This document shows positions 1 through 9,244 of a stretch of DNA of 64,000 bases, piece after piece. Both the position numbers and the translations under genes were made by a program. Origin of the DNA: an uncultured Clostridium sp. (lineage in GTDB: Bacteria; Bacillota; Clostridia; Oscillospirales; Ruminococcaceae); contig CABUDL010000006.1 of assembly GCA_902490335.1 (NCBI GenBank), positions 13,382 to 77,381 on the forward strand. The letters are read 5' to 3'. The notes beneath the pieces were generated by a model. The model was not told the origin of the DNA. It was given only the letters and a program-made list of their open reading frames with translations, and made no database searches. The first letter of the stretch is position 1, and every line of letters begins with the position of its first letter.

Positions 1-2857
1 GCAGCATCTCGTCCTCGTCTGAGAATCCTCCGCCCTCGTCCTTGCCACCCTTCTTCTTGTTGTCGGAAACGGCATGGCGGTCGATCTCCTGCAAAATCTG
101 CTCGTCATAGGTCATCTTCTGACCGGACTGCTTGATAAATTCGATGATGCGCTCGACCTCCCCGTCGGTCACAAAGCAGCCCTGAACGCGGGTCGGTTTG
201 GAGGAACCGATGGGAGAAAAGAGCATATCGCCTCTGCCCAGCAGCTTTTCTGCACCGCTGGAGTCGAGGATGGTGCGCGAGTCAATCTGAGAAGAAACCG
301 CAAAGGCGATGCGGGAAGGGATGTTCGCCTTGATGACACCGGTGATGACGTCCACCGACGGTCGCTGGGTGGCAATGACCAGGTGCATCCCCGCCGCACG
401 CGCCATCTGTGCCAGGCGGCAGATGGAATCCTCCACCTCGCCCGGCGCTGCCATCATCAAATCGGCAAGCTCGTCGATGATGATGACAATCTGCGGCATC
501 GGTTTGAGCCCGTTCTTCTCTGCCGCACGGTTAAAGCCGGTCATATCCCGCACGCTGTAATCTTTAAACAGCTGATAGCGGTTGAGCATCTCGTTGACCG
601 CCCACGACAGTGCGCCTGCCGCCTTTTTCGGGTCGGTGACCACCGGGATGAGCAGATGCGGGATGCCGTTGTAGATGCCAAGTTCCACCATCTTCGGGTC
701 GATGAGCAGCAGCTTTACCTCCTGCGGCGTGGAGTGGTAGAGCATACTGACAATCAGCGAGTTGATGCAGACCGATTTACCCGAGCCGGTCGAGCCTGCA
801 ATCAGGGTGTGCGGCATCTTGGCAAGGTCCGCTACGGTGACCTTGCCGGCAATATCTCTGCCCAGTGCCACTGCCAGCGGACTTTTTGCCTGCTGAAATT
901 CCGGCGAGTCGATAATCTCCCGGATGGAAACGGTGCTGACCACCTTGTTCGGCACCTCGATGCCCACCGCAGGCTTGTTCGGGATGGGCGCTTCGATGCG
1001 GACGCCCGAGGCGGCAAGGTTGAGGGCGATGTCATCGGCAAGGTTGGTAATCTTGCTGATCTTCACCCCTGCCGACGGCTGCAATTCATAGCGGGTGACC
1101 GCCGGTCCGCGTGCGATGTCGATGATGCGGGTCTGCACGCCGAAGCTTTGCAGGGTGGACACCAGTTTTTCGGCGTTGGTGCGCAGTTCCTCCTGCAGGT
1201 TGCTCTCGTTGGGCTTTTCGATTTCATTCAAAATCTCAATCGGCGGTTTGATGTACTCCGGCTCTTCCTCTTCCGGCTGCGGCGCATCGACCGAATGGGA
1301 AGCACCCTGCAAATCCATTCCCTCTGCCGCTATCCGGTCGGCAGACACCTGGATAATCTCGTGCGTCTGCTCCCTGCGGCTGCCAGTCGGCGGCTCCGGC
1401 TCCAGATGGATGTTGTCCGGGTGAAACTGTACCGGCTCTTCTTCCTGCGGCTCTTCCTGCGGCTGGAAGAATACCGGCTCTTCCTCTTCGACAATAGGCA
1501 TTCCCTGCGGTGCAGCCGGCTGGAAAATCTCGTCCGTCTCTGATTTCTCTGCATCCTCCTGCACCTGCTGTCCAAAGTGGAAGTTTTGCATCGAGATAAA
1601 TCCATCTGCGATGTCCTCTTCCTCCAAAAGCGGCTCTGTCTGCTCCCAGGAAAGTCCGGTCTGACAAGGGTCTCCCATCCTTTCTTCATGCAGGTGAGAC
1701 GGGTGATCCAAATCGGCAGAATCCACCACCGGTCGCACCCCTGTGTTTGGCATATTGGATTTTAGGGTATGCAGCACCGCCTGGTCCTCCCGCGCATAAC
1801 CGCTGCCGGCAGCCGGTGCGACCCGATTGATCAGGTCGTCCAGATAGGGGGAGGAAAGCTGCGATTCCTGCTCGTCCATCGGCTCCTCCGGCGGGTTCCA
1901 GAAGCTGTCGCTCTCCACCGACTGCTCCAGCTCCCGACGCTCGGCAGCAATCTGCTCGGCACGCTGCTGTTCCTGCCGCTTTTGCTCGGCGCGTTCCAGC
2001 TCCAGCTTTTCCCGCATGGCTGCCCTGCCTTTTTCGGTATCCTCCTGCGCCTGCCGCAGCCGCTCCAGTTCCTCCTCTTTTTTGCGCTTGGCATTAAAAA
2101 AGCTGTCGGTTTGCAGCCCGTCCTCCTGCTCGGCGCGTTTGCCCGAGCCTAACGGGATATTGATGTTAAAGCGAGGCTTGGTCGGCGCCTGCCCTTCCTC
2201 CATCATCTGCTCCTGGCGAAGCTGCCGCTGCTGATTGCGGATCTCCGAATGAGCGACATAGACCTCCTCCATCTTCTGCATCGGTTTTTTTGCCGACTGA
2301 TACAGCCCGATCAGTGTCCCGCCGGTCAGCACCATCAGCACCACAAAAATCAGCAGGACCATCGTCACCTTGGCTCCGGTGGGACCAAACCAGTAGAGCA
2401 GCGGCAGACCGAACAGTCCCGAAACCGCTCCTCCTCCGTGTCCGTCCACGCCGTTTTGAAAGAGCGAGAGGAACTTTTCAATCAGATTGCCGTTGGGGAT
2501 GCCCGAGCCAAACACCTGGGTCGCTCCGCTGAGCAGGCAAATCAGCAGCATCGACTGCCATACCTTGTGCCCGACCAGACCGATGGGCTTGTCCAGCGCG
2601 GTCATGATGGAAACATAGAACAGCAGGGGAGCAATCAGATAGGCGCTCCATCCAAACATCCCCAGAAAGAAGTTGTGAATCCAGTTCCAGACGTTCTGTC
2701 CCTCCACCAGCGTGGTCGCCATGATAAAGACCGCCACTGCAAAGACGACGATCGCCCAAAACTGCTGCCTGGAATGCAGCTCGCGTTTTTTGCGCTCCCG
2801 TTCGGTCGCAGCCGCGCTCTTGCTTTTGGTGCGCGAGGATGTTTTTTTGGTTGCCAT
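1..2857 (-). CDS. ftsK: DNA translocase FtsK/SpoIIIE (C-terminus cut by window edge)
   Basis: A septal DNA pump that moves chromosome through the division or sporulation septum. The visible 952 residues have several membrane helices in the first ~200, then a long Glu/Gln-rich linker, then the motor domain. Walker A (GSTGSGKS) lies near residue 685 and Walker B (VIIIDELADLM) near 789, followed by ATQRPSVDVITG. Only the very C-terminal gamma (winged-helix) domain is off the window. The ATG at 2857 has an AGGGAGG site about 10 bases upstream. It is the last visible gene of a tepA-ylzJ-ftsK run, an order also found in Bacillus next to spoIIIE. Family call is certain; whether it acts mainly in growth or sporulation cannot be read from sequence. 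Confidence 0.96.
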   Translation of the reverse strand, partial: MATKKTSSRTKSKSAAATERERKKRELHSRQQFWAIVVFAVAVFIMATTLVEGQNVWNWIHNFFLGMFGWSAYLIAPLLFYVSIMTALDKPIGLVGHKVWQSMLLICLLSGATQVFGSGIPNGNLIEKFLSLFQNGVDGHGGGAVSGLFGLPLLYWFGPTGAKVTMVLLIFVVLMVLTGGTLIGLYQSAKKPMQKMEEVYVAHSEIRNQQRQLRQEQMMEEGQAPTKPRFNINIPLGSGKRAEQEDGLQTDSFFNAKRKKEEELERLRQAQEDTEKGRAAMREKLELERAEQKRQEQQRAEQIAAERRELEQSVESDSFWNPPEEPMDEQESQLSSPYLDDLINRVAPAAGSGYAREDQAVLHTLKSNMPNTGVRPVVDSADLDHPSHLHEERMGDPCQTGLSWEQTEPLLEEEDIADGFISMQNFHFGQQVQEDAEKSETDEIFQPAAPQGMPIVEEEEPVFFQPQEEPQEEEPVQFHPDNIHLEPEPPTGSRREQTHEIIQVSADRIAAEGMDLQGASHSVDAPQPEEEEPEYIKPPIEILNEIEKPNESNLQEELRTNAEKLVSTLQSFGVQTRIIDIARGPAVTRYELQPSAGVKISKITNLADDIALNLAASGVRIEAPIPNKPAVGIEVPNKVVSTVSIREIIDSPEFQQAKSPLAVALGRDIAGKVTVADLAKMPHTLIAGSTGSGKSVCINSLIVSMLYHSTPQEVKLLLIDPKMVELGIYNGIPHLLIPVVTDPKKAAGALSWAVNEMLNRYQLFKDYSVRDMTGFNRAAEKNGLKPMPQIVIIIDELADLMMAAPGEVEDSICRLAQMARAAGMHLVIATQRPSVDVITGVIKANIPSRIAFAVSSQIDSRTILDSSGAEKLLGRGDMLFSPIGSSKPTRVQGCFVTDGEVERIIEFIKQSGQKMTYDEQILQEIDRHAVSDNKKKGGKDEGGGFSDEDEML

Positions 2858-2910
2858 AATCTGCCAAGCCTCCCTGTTGTCCTGTTTGTAAGATATTTAT
2901 AAAGGATAAT

Positions 2911-3144
2911 TTAAAAAGTTTGGTTCTTCTGCGGCAGCTTCACCGTTTTTCCCGGGGAAAGTTCCTGACGCAGAAAGTCGTGCGGGTCGGTGGAAAGGAT
3001 GCGCTCCACCAAAAGCTGTCCGTTTTGTACCCTGCCTTGCAGCGCTGCCGTTTCCGAAAGCAAAACGGTGGTCGGCTGCTGTGCCGGCTGCTCTGCCATC
3101 ATCTGCTGCATCGCCCAAACCGGTGTCACCGAATGAAGGATCAT
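2911..3144 (-). CDS. ylzJ: YlzJ-like protein
   Basis: A 77-residue protein of the YlzJ-like family, of unknown function. It starts with MILHSVTP and ends in a basic, Gln-rich tail. Its ATG overlaps the tepA stop codon by 4 bases (ATGA), so the two are probably translationally coupled, and ftsK follows about 50 bases later. The tepA-ylzJ-spoIIIE order is a known Firmicutes arrangement, which supports the assignment of such a short gene. No signal peptide or membrane helix is evident. Confidence 0.85.
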   Translation of the reverse strand: MILHSVTPVWAMQQMMAEQPAQQPTTVLLSETAALQGRVQNGQLLVERILSTDPHDFLRQELSPGKTVKLPQKNQTF

Positions 3145-3929
3145 CGTCTGCTCCCTCCTTTTTTAGGTCGGACCGCAGATTTTGCTCCCTTTTCTTTTTT
3201 CTCAATCATTCGGTACAGGCAGGAGATGGCTTCGCTTAATCCCCCTAAATGGTCGATCAGTCCCACCTGCACCGCCTTTTCTCCGTCCAAAACGGTGCCG
3301 ACATCCATCACCAGTTCTCCGGTGTTCATCATCAGCCGGCGAAAATCCTTCGAGGAGACGCCGGAGTTGTCGGTGACAAAGCGCACGATGCGCTCCTGCA
3401 TCCGGTCAAAGTAGGAAAGGGTCTGCGGAACGCCCAGCACCAGACCGTTCATCCGCACCGGATGCACCGTCATGGTGGCGGAAGGCGCGATGAAGGACTG
3501 CTTTGCGCTGCACGCCAGCGGCACACCGATGGAATGTCCGCCGCCCAGCACCAGCGACACCGTCGGCTTTTTCATGCCGGAAATCAGCTCGGCAATGGCA
3601 AGTCCCGCCTCGACATCTCCGCCGACGGTGTTGAGAATAATCATCAGTCCTTCGATGGAAGGGTCCTGTTCGATGGCGACCAGCTGCGGAATAACGTGCT
3701 CATACTTGGTGGTCTTGTTCTGCGGCGGCAGGATATAGTGACCCTCGATCTGACCGACGATGGTTAGACAGTGGATGACGTGCTTGGCTGCGGTCATGGT
3801 GACCGAGCCGGACTGGATGATCTGGCTGGTCTGCTCCTCCAAATCCTCCGTCTGCTCCTGCGGCTGGTCGACCGGCAGCTCTTCGCCGATTGGCTCCCGG
3901 TGATTGTTTTTCTTTTTACTGTGGCTCAT
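3141..3929 (-). CDS. tepA: ClpP-like serine protease TepA (translocation-enhancing protein)
   Basis: A 262-residue ClpP/crotonase-fold peptidase. The oxyanion-type turn NTVGGDVEAG lies near residue 103, the nucleophile is in GGGHSIG (Ser near 133), and a catalytic His is in TVHPVR (near 156). The N-terminal ~45 residues are acidic and Gln-rich and probably disordered. I chose the ATG at 3929 over an in-frame GTG at 3935 because GGAGG lies 7 bases before the ATG. It is first in the tepA-ylzJ-ftsK operon, behind a sigma-A promoter at 4018-4046. In Bacillus TepA was linked to protein export and to degradation of spore proteins; its role here is inferred from family and context. Confidence 0.9.
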   Translation of the reverse strand: MSHSKKKNNHREPIGEELPVDQPQEQTEDLEEQTSQIIQSGSVTMTAAKHVIHCLTIVGQIEGHYILPPQNKTTKYEHVIPQLVAIEQDPSIEGLMIILNTVGGDVEAGLAIAELISGMKKPTVSLVLGGGHSIGVPLACSAKQSFIAPSATMTVHPVRMNGLVLGVPQTLSYFDRMQERIVRFVTDNSGVSSKDFRRLMMNTGELVMDVGTVLDGEKAVQVGLIDHLGGLSEAISCLYRMIEKKEKGAKSAVRPKKGGSRR

Positions 3930-4017
3930 GCGCACACCTCCATAGATTCGATTTCCTTCTCTAGTGTGCGCTGCTGTCGACCGGCTTATCCGTCCGGTTT
4001 TTCAGGATGCTCTCTTT

Positions 4018-4046
4018 ATTATAAACGGATTTTTCAAACGAATCAA
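4018..4046 (-). promoter_or_regulatory. Sigma-A promoter for tepA-ylzJ-ftsK
   Basis: On the minus strand TTGATT (4041-4046) and TATAAT (4018-4023) are separated by exactly 17 bases. It lies about 90 bases upstream of the tepA start, with no gene between. Confidence 0.75.
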
Positions 4047-4089
4047 CCAAAGCCACTCGGATATTGTCGTCATTGTGTAAAAGAAAATC

Positions 4090-4133
4090 AAAAAGGTTTT
4101 GTCTGTCACAACCGATCCAGACAAAACCTTTTT
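4090..4133 (-). terminator. Intrinsic terminator after the GNAT gene
   Basis: A 16-bp stem with arms 4090-4105 and 4118-4133 around a 12-base loop. The stem ends in runs of A and T, so it can work in both directions. It follows the acetyltransferase stop at 4141 on the minus strand. Confidence 0.85.
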
Positions 4134-4140
4134 CGTCAGC

Positions 4141-4686
4141 TTATAAAACCTTGACCATCATCAGTTCTTTTAAGGAGCTTCCATCCTCCAGACGGATGGC
4201 GTTAGGCTTTTCGCCTGCGCACACAAAACCCATTTTATGATAGAGTCCCATCGCCCGCCGGTTCCCTTCGATGACCTCCAGCTCCAGCTGTTCGAGCTTC
4301 TCCTGCCTTGCTTTTTCAATCATCTCTTCAAACATCGCCGTTCCGATGCCCAGTCCCCAGTAATCCTTCAGCAGGGCGATGGCAACCTGACCGCGATGTC
4401 GGGTCTTGCGCCAGCGGTTCAAATCAAGCTGACAGTTTCCCGCCAGCTTTCCCTCCACCTCGCAGACAATCATCAGCACATCGGGGGAAGCAAGCTGCCT
4501 TTCCAGATAAGCCGCCTCCTGCTCTGCTGTGACTGCAAATTCGTCCGGGTACCGCATCAGATAAGGCGTCTGCTCATAGCAGGCTTTCAGATAGGCAATC
4601 ATCGGTACGGCGTCCTCTTTGCAAACGGCGCGCAGTAGCGCTGTTCTGCCGTCTTTTAAGATGATGGTTTTGTTTTGATATTCCAC
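4141..4686 (-). CDS. GNAT family N-acetyltransferase
   Basis: An 181-residue acetyl-CoA-dependent N-acetyltransferase. The acetyl-CoA loop is motif A, seen as the stretch around YWGLGIGTAMFEEM (near residues 112-125), followed by ELEVIEGNRRAMGLYHKMGF, the typical motif B region. The substrate cannot be told from sequence. It starts at a GTG (4686) with GGAGG about 10 bases before it; no in-frame ATG is better placed. It stands alone, with a terminator on each side. It resembles the general YhhY/RimJ-like acetyltransferases more than antibiotic-modifying members. Confidence 0.85.
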   Translation of the reverse strand: MEYQNKTIILKDGRTALLRAVCKEDAVPMIAYLKACYEQTPYLMRYPDEFAVTAEQEAAYLERQLASPDVLMIVCEVEGKLAGNCQLDLNRWRKTRHRGQVAIALLKDYWGLGIGTAMFEEMIEKARQEKLEQLELEVIEGNRRAMGLYHKMGFVCAGEKPNAIRLEDGSSLKELMMVKVL

Positions 4687-4717
4687 AGTTGCTTATCCTC
4701 CCTTGTGCTGTGATAGA

Positions 4718-4746
4718 AAAGAGCAGGGAAAATTTCCCCGCTCTTA
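4718..4746 (-). terminator. Terminator downstream of fba
   Basis: A hairpin with AGAGC/GCTCT outer and GGGAAA/TTTCCC inner pairs, followed on the minus strand by CTTTTC. It lies about 20 bases past the fba stop. Confidence 0.6.
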
Positions 4747-4767
4747 CTCTTAGATACTATTTACCGC

Positions 4768-5631
4768 TTATGCTTTGTTAATCGAGCCGAACAGCTCCAT
4801 CTTCTCTTTTACCTTTTCTTTGATTGCTTCAAAGCCCGGTTTGAGAACCTTTCTTGGGTCGAAGCCCTTCTTCTGCTGGTCCATGTTTTCCTCAAAGTAT
4901 TTGCGGACTGCTGCGGTGAATACGATCTGGCATTCGGTGTTTACATTGATCTTGGAAACACCTTTGGAGATTGCATCCTTGACCATATCGTCAGGAATGC
5001 CGGTGCCGCCGTGCAGAACCAGAGGCATGGTGCCGGTCTTTTCCTGAATCTGAGCCAGAACGTCCAGACGCAGACCTGCCCAGTTTTCAGGATATACGCC
5101 GTGGATGTTGCCGATGCCTGCTGCCAGCATATCAACGCCCAGCTCGCAGATGCTTGCACACTCATCCGGGTCTGCGATTTCGCCGCCGCCCAGTACGCCG
5201 TCTTCTTCGCCGCCGATTGCGCCGACCTCAGCCTCGACCGAGATGCCTTTGGAGTGAGCCAGTGCAACGATCTCCTTTGTCTTTTCTACGTTCTCTTCGA
5301 TGCTGTATTTGGAGCCGTCGAACATAACCGAGGAGAAGCCCTTCTCGATACATTCTTTTGCTGCCTCATAGCTGCCGTGGTCCAGATGCAGCGCAACCGG
5401 AACGGTGATGCCCAGTTCTTCGATCATGCCGTTTACCATGCCGACGATGGTGGTGTAGCCACCCATGTACTTGCCTGCACCCTCGGAAACACCCAGGATA
5501 ACCGGGGAATTATTTTCCTGAGCGGTCAGCAGGATGGCTTTGGTCCACTCCAGGTTGTTGATGTTGAAGTGACCAACTGCGTAGTGACCCGCTTTTGCTT
5601 TGTCCAGCATTTCTTTTGCAGAAACTAACAT
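4768..5631 (-). CDS. fba: Class II fructose-1,6-bisphosphate aldolase
   Basis: A zinc-dependent aldolase that splits fructose 1,6-bisphosphate into glyceraldehyde 3-phosphate and dihydroxyacetone phosphate in glycolysis. The 287-residue length is typical of class II enzymes. The zinc/catalytic segment LHLDHG lies at residues 81-86; later motifs are GIGNIHGVYP and VLHGGTGIPD, with SKINVNTECQ near the C-terminus. The reading frame stays open another 118 codons upstream, but MLVSAKEM at 5631 is the start. It has TAAGGAGGATC before it, and the upstream part would run through the promoter. A monocistronic gene, divergent from phosphoglucomutase, so two sugar-phosphate enzymes share a control region. 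Confidence 0.96.
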   Translation of the reverse strand: MLVSAKEMLDKAKAGHYAVGHFNINNLEWTKAILLTAQENNSPVILGVSEGAGKYMGGYTTIVGMVNGMIEELGITVPVALHLDHGSYEAAKECIEKGFSSVMFDGSKYSIEENVEKTKEIVALAHSKGISVEAEVGAIGGEEDGVLGGGEIADPDECASICELGVDMLAAGIGNIHGVYPENWAGLRLDVLAQIQEKTGTMPLVLHGGTGIPDDMVKDAISKGVSKINVNTECQIVFTAAVRKYFEENMDQQKKGFDPRKVLKPGFEAIKEKVKEKMELFGSINKA

Positions 5632-5703
5632 AATAAAGATCCTCCTTATTTTAAAAAACGATTCCTCCGCCGGGGTATGGGAAAAGCTTTTTTCATTGCT
5701 TTT

Positions 5704-5732
5704 ATTATAAACAATAACGGTAGGAAAATCAA
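5704..5732 (-). promoter_or_regulatory. Sigma-A promoter for fba
   Basis: Minus-strand TTGATT (5727-5732) and TATAAT (5704-5709), with a 17-base spacer. It lies about 70 bases upstream of the fba ATG in the 317-base region shared with the divergent mutase gene. Nothing else was seen in that region apart from the opposite promoter. Confidence 0.75.
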
Positions 5733-5836
5733 TCGCTTTTCTTTTTTGCCGTTTCTCTCCTGCGCAAATCTTTTCTTTGATTAGTCCTGTTTGACCGTAT
5801 CTTAACAGAAAAAGAGTCTTTTTCGACTGTATTTTG

Positions 5837-5865
5837 TTGACTTCTGAACAAAAAAGGCATAGAAT
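5837..5865 (+). promoter_or_regulatory. Sigma-A promoter for phosphoglucomutase
   Basis: TTGACT (5837-5842), a 17-base spacer and TAGAAT (5860-5865), about 80 bases before the start codon of the mutase gene. Confidence 0.7.
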
Positions 5866-5948
5866 AAAAATAGACTCTATTGATTTTGTATAGTTTTTAC
5901 GGCGGTTGTTCCAACTGTGTCGATCGCCGCCAGAAAGGATGATTTTGC

Positions 5949-7661
5949 ATGAACTATCTTGATACATACAACCTCTGGAAATCAAAGCAGCTGGAGGACC
6001 CGGACCTGATTGCAGAAATGGTCGACATCGAAGGAAACGACTATGAAATCAAAGAACGCTTTGTAAAAATGCTGGAATTCGGCACCGCCGGTCTGCGCGG
6101 CATCCTTGGCGTAGGCACCAACCGCATGAACATCTACACCGTCGCTCTGGCTACCCAGGGCATGGCGGATTATATCAACGAAAAATATGAAAATCCATCG
6201 GTTGCCATCGCTTATGACAGCCGCATCAAGAGCGACCTGTTTGCCCGCGTGACCGCACGCGTCTTTGCAGCAAACGGGGTCAAGGCTTATCTCTTCAAGG
6301 AACTGATGCCGACCCCTACCCTGTCCTTTGCCGTTCGTCAGCTGCATTGCAGCGCCGGCATCGTCATCACTGCCAGCCACAACCCAGCCCAGTACAACGG
6401 CTACAAAGCATACGGCGACGACGGCTGCCAGCTGAACCCGCAGGCTGCTGCCAAGGTGCTGGAGCTTGCCAACAAAACCGACATCTTTGATGGTGTCAAA
6501 AAGATTTCTCTGGAACAGGGTCTGCGCAGCGGCATGATCGAGTATATCTCCGACGAGCTGGTCGACCAGTATCTCGACCGCGTCTTTGCGCTGCGTGTCA
6601 GCAAGGCACCGGTACAGCCAAGCCATCTGAAGGTGGTTTACACCCCGCTCAACGGCACCGGCAACAAGCTGGTCCGCTGCATCCTGGGAAGAATCGGCAT
6701 CGAAGACATCGAGGTTGTGCGCGAGCAGGAGCGACCGGACGGCAACTTCCCAACCTGCCCATACCCGAACCCGGAGGAAAAATCCACCTTGCAACTGGGC
6801 ATCCAGCTGTGCAAGAGCATCGACGGTGACCTGGTGCTTGCCACCGACCCGGACGCTGACCGCGTCGGCATCGCAGTCAACCACCACGGCGAATATATCC
6901 TGCCGACCGGCAACGAAGTCGGCGTGCTGATGCTCGACTATATTGCAAAGCAGCGCATCGCACAGGGCACCATGCCCAAAAACCCGATCGCTGTCAAATC
7001 CATCGTGTCCACCCCGCTGGCAGACGTGGTCGCCAAAAGCTACGGCATCCAGATGATCAACGTGCTCACCGGCTTTAAATACATCGGCGAGCAGATCACC
7101 CTGCTGGAGCAGAAGGGCGAAGAAAACCGCTTCCTGCTGGGCTTTGAGGAAAGCTACGGCTATATGACCGGCGGTCATGTCCGCGACAAGGACGCTGTCA
7201 ACGGCGCCATGATTATCTGCGAGATGGCGGAGTACTACAAAAAGCAGGGCAAGACACTGATTGACGCGCTCAACGACATCTTCTCCCGCTTTGGCGTCTA
7301 TGCTGCCAAGGTCAAGGGCTACACCTTTGAAGGTACCGAAGGAATGGACAAGATGAGCGGCATTATGAAGCGACTGCGCGAAAATCCACCGAAGGATTTT
7401 GGCGGCTACAAGATTCTGTGCTGCTCGGACTACCTGATTTCCAAGCGCAGGGACTTCCGCACCGGCGGACAGACCGACATTCTGCTGCCGACCTCCAACG
7501 TGCTGGAATATGATTTGGAGAACAACCTCAAGCTGATTGTCCGTCCATCCGGCACCGAGCCGAAAATCAAGGTTTATCTGACCATCGTGACCAACGACAA
7601 GACACAGATTGAAACCATCGAGCAGCGCCTGCTTTCCAGCGCCGACCTTCTGATGAAATAA
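5949..7661 (+). CDS. pgcA: Phosphoglucomutase / phosphomannomutase
   Basis: An alpha-D-phosphohexomutase that interconverts hexose 1- and 6-phosphates, feeding UDP-glucose and cell-wall or glycolipid sugars. At 570 residues it matches the PgcA-type enzymes of Firmicutes. The active phosphoserine is in TASHNP (Ser 143), the magnesium loop is DPDADR (near 300), the sugar loop is GFEESYGY and the phosphate-binding loop is RPSGTEPK near the C-terminus. The ATG at 5949 follows AGAAAGGATG. It is monocistronic, with its own promoter and a strong terminator. A PGM versus PMM preference cannot be decided here. A long reverse-strand frame over this gene is a codon-bias shadow. Confidence 0.94.
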   Translation: MNYLDTYNLWKSKQLEDPDLIAEMVDIEGNDYEIKERFVKMLEFGTAGLRGILGVGTNRMNIYTVALATQGMADYINEKYENPSVAIAYDSRIKSDLFARVTARVFAANGVKAYLFKELMPTPTLSFAVRQLHCSAGIVITASHNPAQYNGYKAYGDDGCQLNPQAAAKVLELANKTDIFDGVKKISLEQGLRSGMIEYISDELVDQYLDRVFALRVSKAPVQPSHLKVVYTPLNGTGNKLVRCILGRIGIEDIEVVREQERPDGNFPTCPYPNPEEKSTLQLGIQLCKSIDGDLVLATDPDADRVGIAVNHHGEYILPTGNEVGVLMLDYIAKQRIAQGTMPKNPIAVKSIVSTPLADVVAKSYGIQMINVLTGFKYIGEQITLLEQKGEENRFLLGFEESYGYMTGGHVRDKDAVNGAMIICEMAEYYKKQGKTLIDALNDIFSRFGVYAAKVKGYTFEGTEGMDKMSGIMKRLRENPPKDFGGYKILCCSDYLISKRRDFRTGGQTDILLPTSNVLEYDLENNLKLIVRPSGTEPKIKVYLTIVTNDKTQIETIEQRLLSSADLLMK

Positions 7662-7679
7662 GTTTGCCTTTCCCTTTTT

Positions 7680-7714
7680 ATGGATGGAGCTGTATGAAGC
7701 TCCATCCATTTTTG
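7680..7714 (+). terminator. Intrinsic terminator of phosphoglucomutase
   Basis: A perfect 12-bp stem with arms 7680-7691 (ATGGATGGAGCT) and 7698-7709 around a 6-base loop, followed by TTTTG and more T. Confidence 0.9.
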
Positions 7715-7795
7715 TTTTTCCGCCCTTTGGTTTATTTGCGCAAAAACCACAGTGATTTTATGTGATTTTTATACATGTGAATCTTCAGATTTCTC

Positions 7796-7823
7796 TTGCA
7801 TTTTACATTCAGCTTGCTATAAT
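7796..7823 (+). promoter_or_regulatory. Promoter for the MATE transporter
   Basis: TTGCAT (7796-7801) and TATAAT (7818-7823) with a 16-base spacer, about 60 bases upstream of the gene. Confidence 0.65.
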
Positions 7824-7884
7824 AAAAATTGTTTTAAAACGCGTGATAGCAAACGCTTTATTTTTTTAGAAAAGGATGGGAGCA

Positions 7885-9240
7885 ATGAAGAAATCGTATG
7901 AACTGGATATGTGCAACGGACCAATTCTCGGAAAAATTCTGGTCTTTGCCATCCCACTGATGATCTCCGGCATTTTGCAGCTGCTTTTCAACGCTGCGGA
8001 CATCATCGTTGTCGGTCGTTTCACCGGAAGCCAGGCTCTGGCTGCCGTCGGTTCGACCAGCGCGCTGATCAACCTGATTATCAATCTTTTTATCGGCGTT
8101 TCGGTCGGAGCCAACGTCGTGGTTGCCCGCAACTACGGTGCCAAGGACTATGACGGCATCCACGGAGCAGTACACACCTCGGTCCTGACTGCCATCTGGG
8201 GCGGCATCATCTTGATTTTTGTCGGCATCCTGCTGGCGCGCCCGATGCTGGAAATGATGGGCACCCCGGAGGATGTCATCGACCTGTCGGTTCTGTATAT
8301 GCGCATCTACTTTGTGGGGATGCCTGCCTTTATGATGTACAACTTTGGTGCTGCCATCCTGCGTGCCATCGGCGACACCAAGCGCCCGCTCTACTTTTTG
8401 ACCCTGTCGGGCGTGGTCAACGTTGTCCTCAACCTGTTCTTTGTCATCGTCTTTCACATGGGTGTGGCAGGTGTTGCGCTGGCGACCATTATTTCCCAGG
8501 CAATTTCCGCATTTTTGATTGTCCTGTGTCTGATGAAGATGGACGGTCCCTGCCATCTGGACTTTAAGCATCTGAAGTTCCACCCCGAGCAGCTCAAGTC
8601 GATGCTGCGCATCGGTCTGCCTGCCGGCTTGCAGGGAGCCATCTTCAGCATTTCCAACGTCCTGATTCAGTCCTCCGTCAACTCCTTTGGTTCTCAGGTC
8701 ATGGCGGGCAACACCGCTGCGGGCAACATCGAAGGCTTTGTCTACAACTCGATGAATGCCGTTTACCAGACCTCTCTGAGCTTTACCAGCCAGAACATGG
8801 GCGCCAAAAAGTTTGACCGTGTCAACAAGATTCTCTTCCAGTGTCTGCTGGTCGTCACTGCCATCGGTCTGCTGATGGGCGGCGGCGCTTATCTGCTGGG
8901 CGAACCGCTGCTGGGCATCTACACCTCCAGCCCGGAAGTTGTTTCCTATGGCATGATTCGACTCAAATATGTTTGCGCGACCTACTTCCTCTGCGGCTTG
9001 ATGGATGTTATGGTTGGCACCATCCGCGGCATGGGATATTCCATTATGCCGATGCTGGTTTCTCTGACCGGTGCGTGCGCATTCCGTGTCATCTGGATTT
9101 TCACCATCTTCCAGATGGACCGTACCCTGGACTGTCTGTACATCTCCTACCCAATCTCCTGGATATTGACCGCAGGTGTTCATCTCATCTGCTACTTCAT
9201 CGTCCGCAAGAAAGCCTTTGCCCGTGCTGCTGCTCAATAA
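7885..9240 (+). CDS. MATE family efflux transporter
   Basis: A multidrug and toxin extrusion (MatE) cation-antiport membrane protein of 451 residues with about 12 predicted helices. The two MatE halves are visible: the first begins at GPILGKILVFAIPLMISGILQLLFN (written here only to locate it near residue 12), and the second begins near LKSMLRIGLPAGLQG. Substrates cannot be predicted. An in-frame ATG at 7876 touches the AAAGG site, so the ATG at 7885, 9 bases after it, is preferred. The gene is monocistronic and its 3' side opens directly into the palindromic repeat array. The opposite-strand frame is a shadow. Confidence 0.92.
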   Translation: MKKSYELDMCNGPILGKILVFAIPLMISGILQLLFNAADIIVVGRFTGSQALAAVGSTSALINLIINLFIGVSVGANVVVARNYGAKDYDGIHGAVHTSVLTAIWGGIILIFVGILLARPMLEMMGTPEDVIDLSVLYMRIYFVGMPAFMMYNFGAAILRAIGDTKRPLYFLTLSGVVNVVLNLFFVIVFHMGVAGVALATIISQAISAFLIVLCLMKMDGPCHLDFKHLKFHPEQLKSMLRIGLPAGLQGAIFSISNVLIQSSVNSFGSQVMAGNTAAGNIEGFVYNSMNAVYQTSLSFTSQNMGAKKFDRVNKILFQCLLVVTAIGLLMGGGAYLLGEPLLGIYTSSPEVVSYGMIRLKYVCATYFLCGLMDVMVGTIRGMGYSIMPMLVSLTGACAFRVIWIFTIFQMDRTLDCLYISYPISWILTAGVHLICYFIVRKKAFARAAAQ

Positions 9241-9244
9241 CCCA

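Noticed and set aside
74..1543. Long plus-strand frame over ftsK
   Set aside because: It lies opposite the well-conserved FtsK motor domain, has no recognisable domain and no ribosome site; a codon-bias shadow.
5632..5985. N-terminal extension of the aldolase to 405 residues
   Set aside because: The extension crosses the fba promoter and has no homologous domain; the start at 5631 has a strong ribosome site and gives family length.
5982..9237. Two long minus-strand frames (5982-7709 and 7858-9237)
   Set aside because: Both mirror the phosphoglucomutase and MATE genes, which have clear motifs, promoters and terminators on the plus strand.
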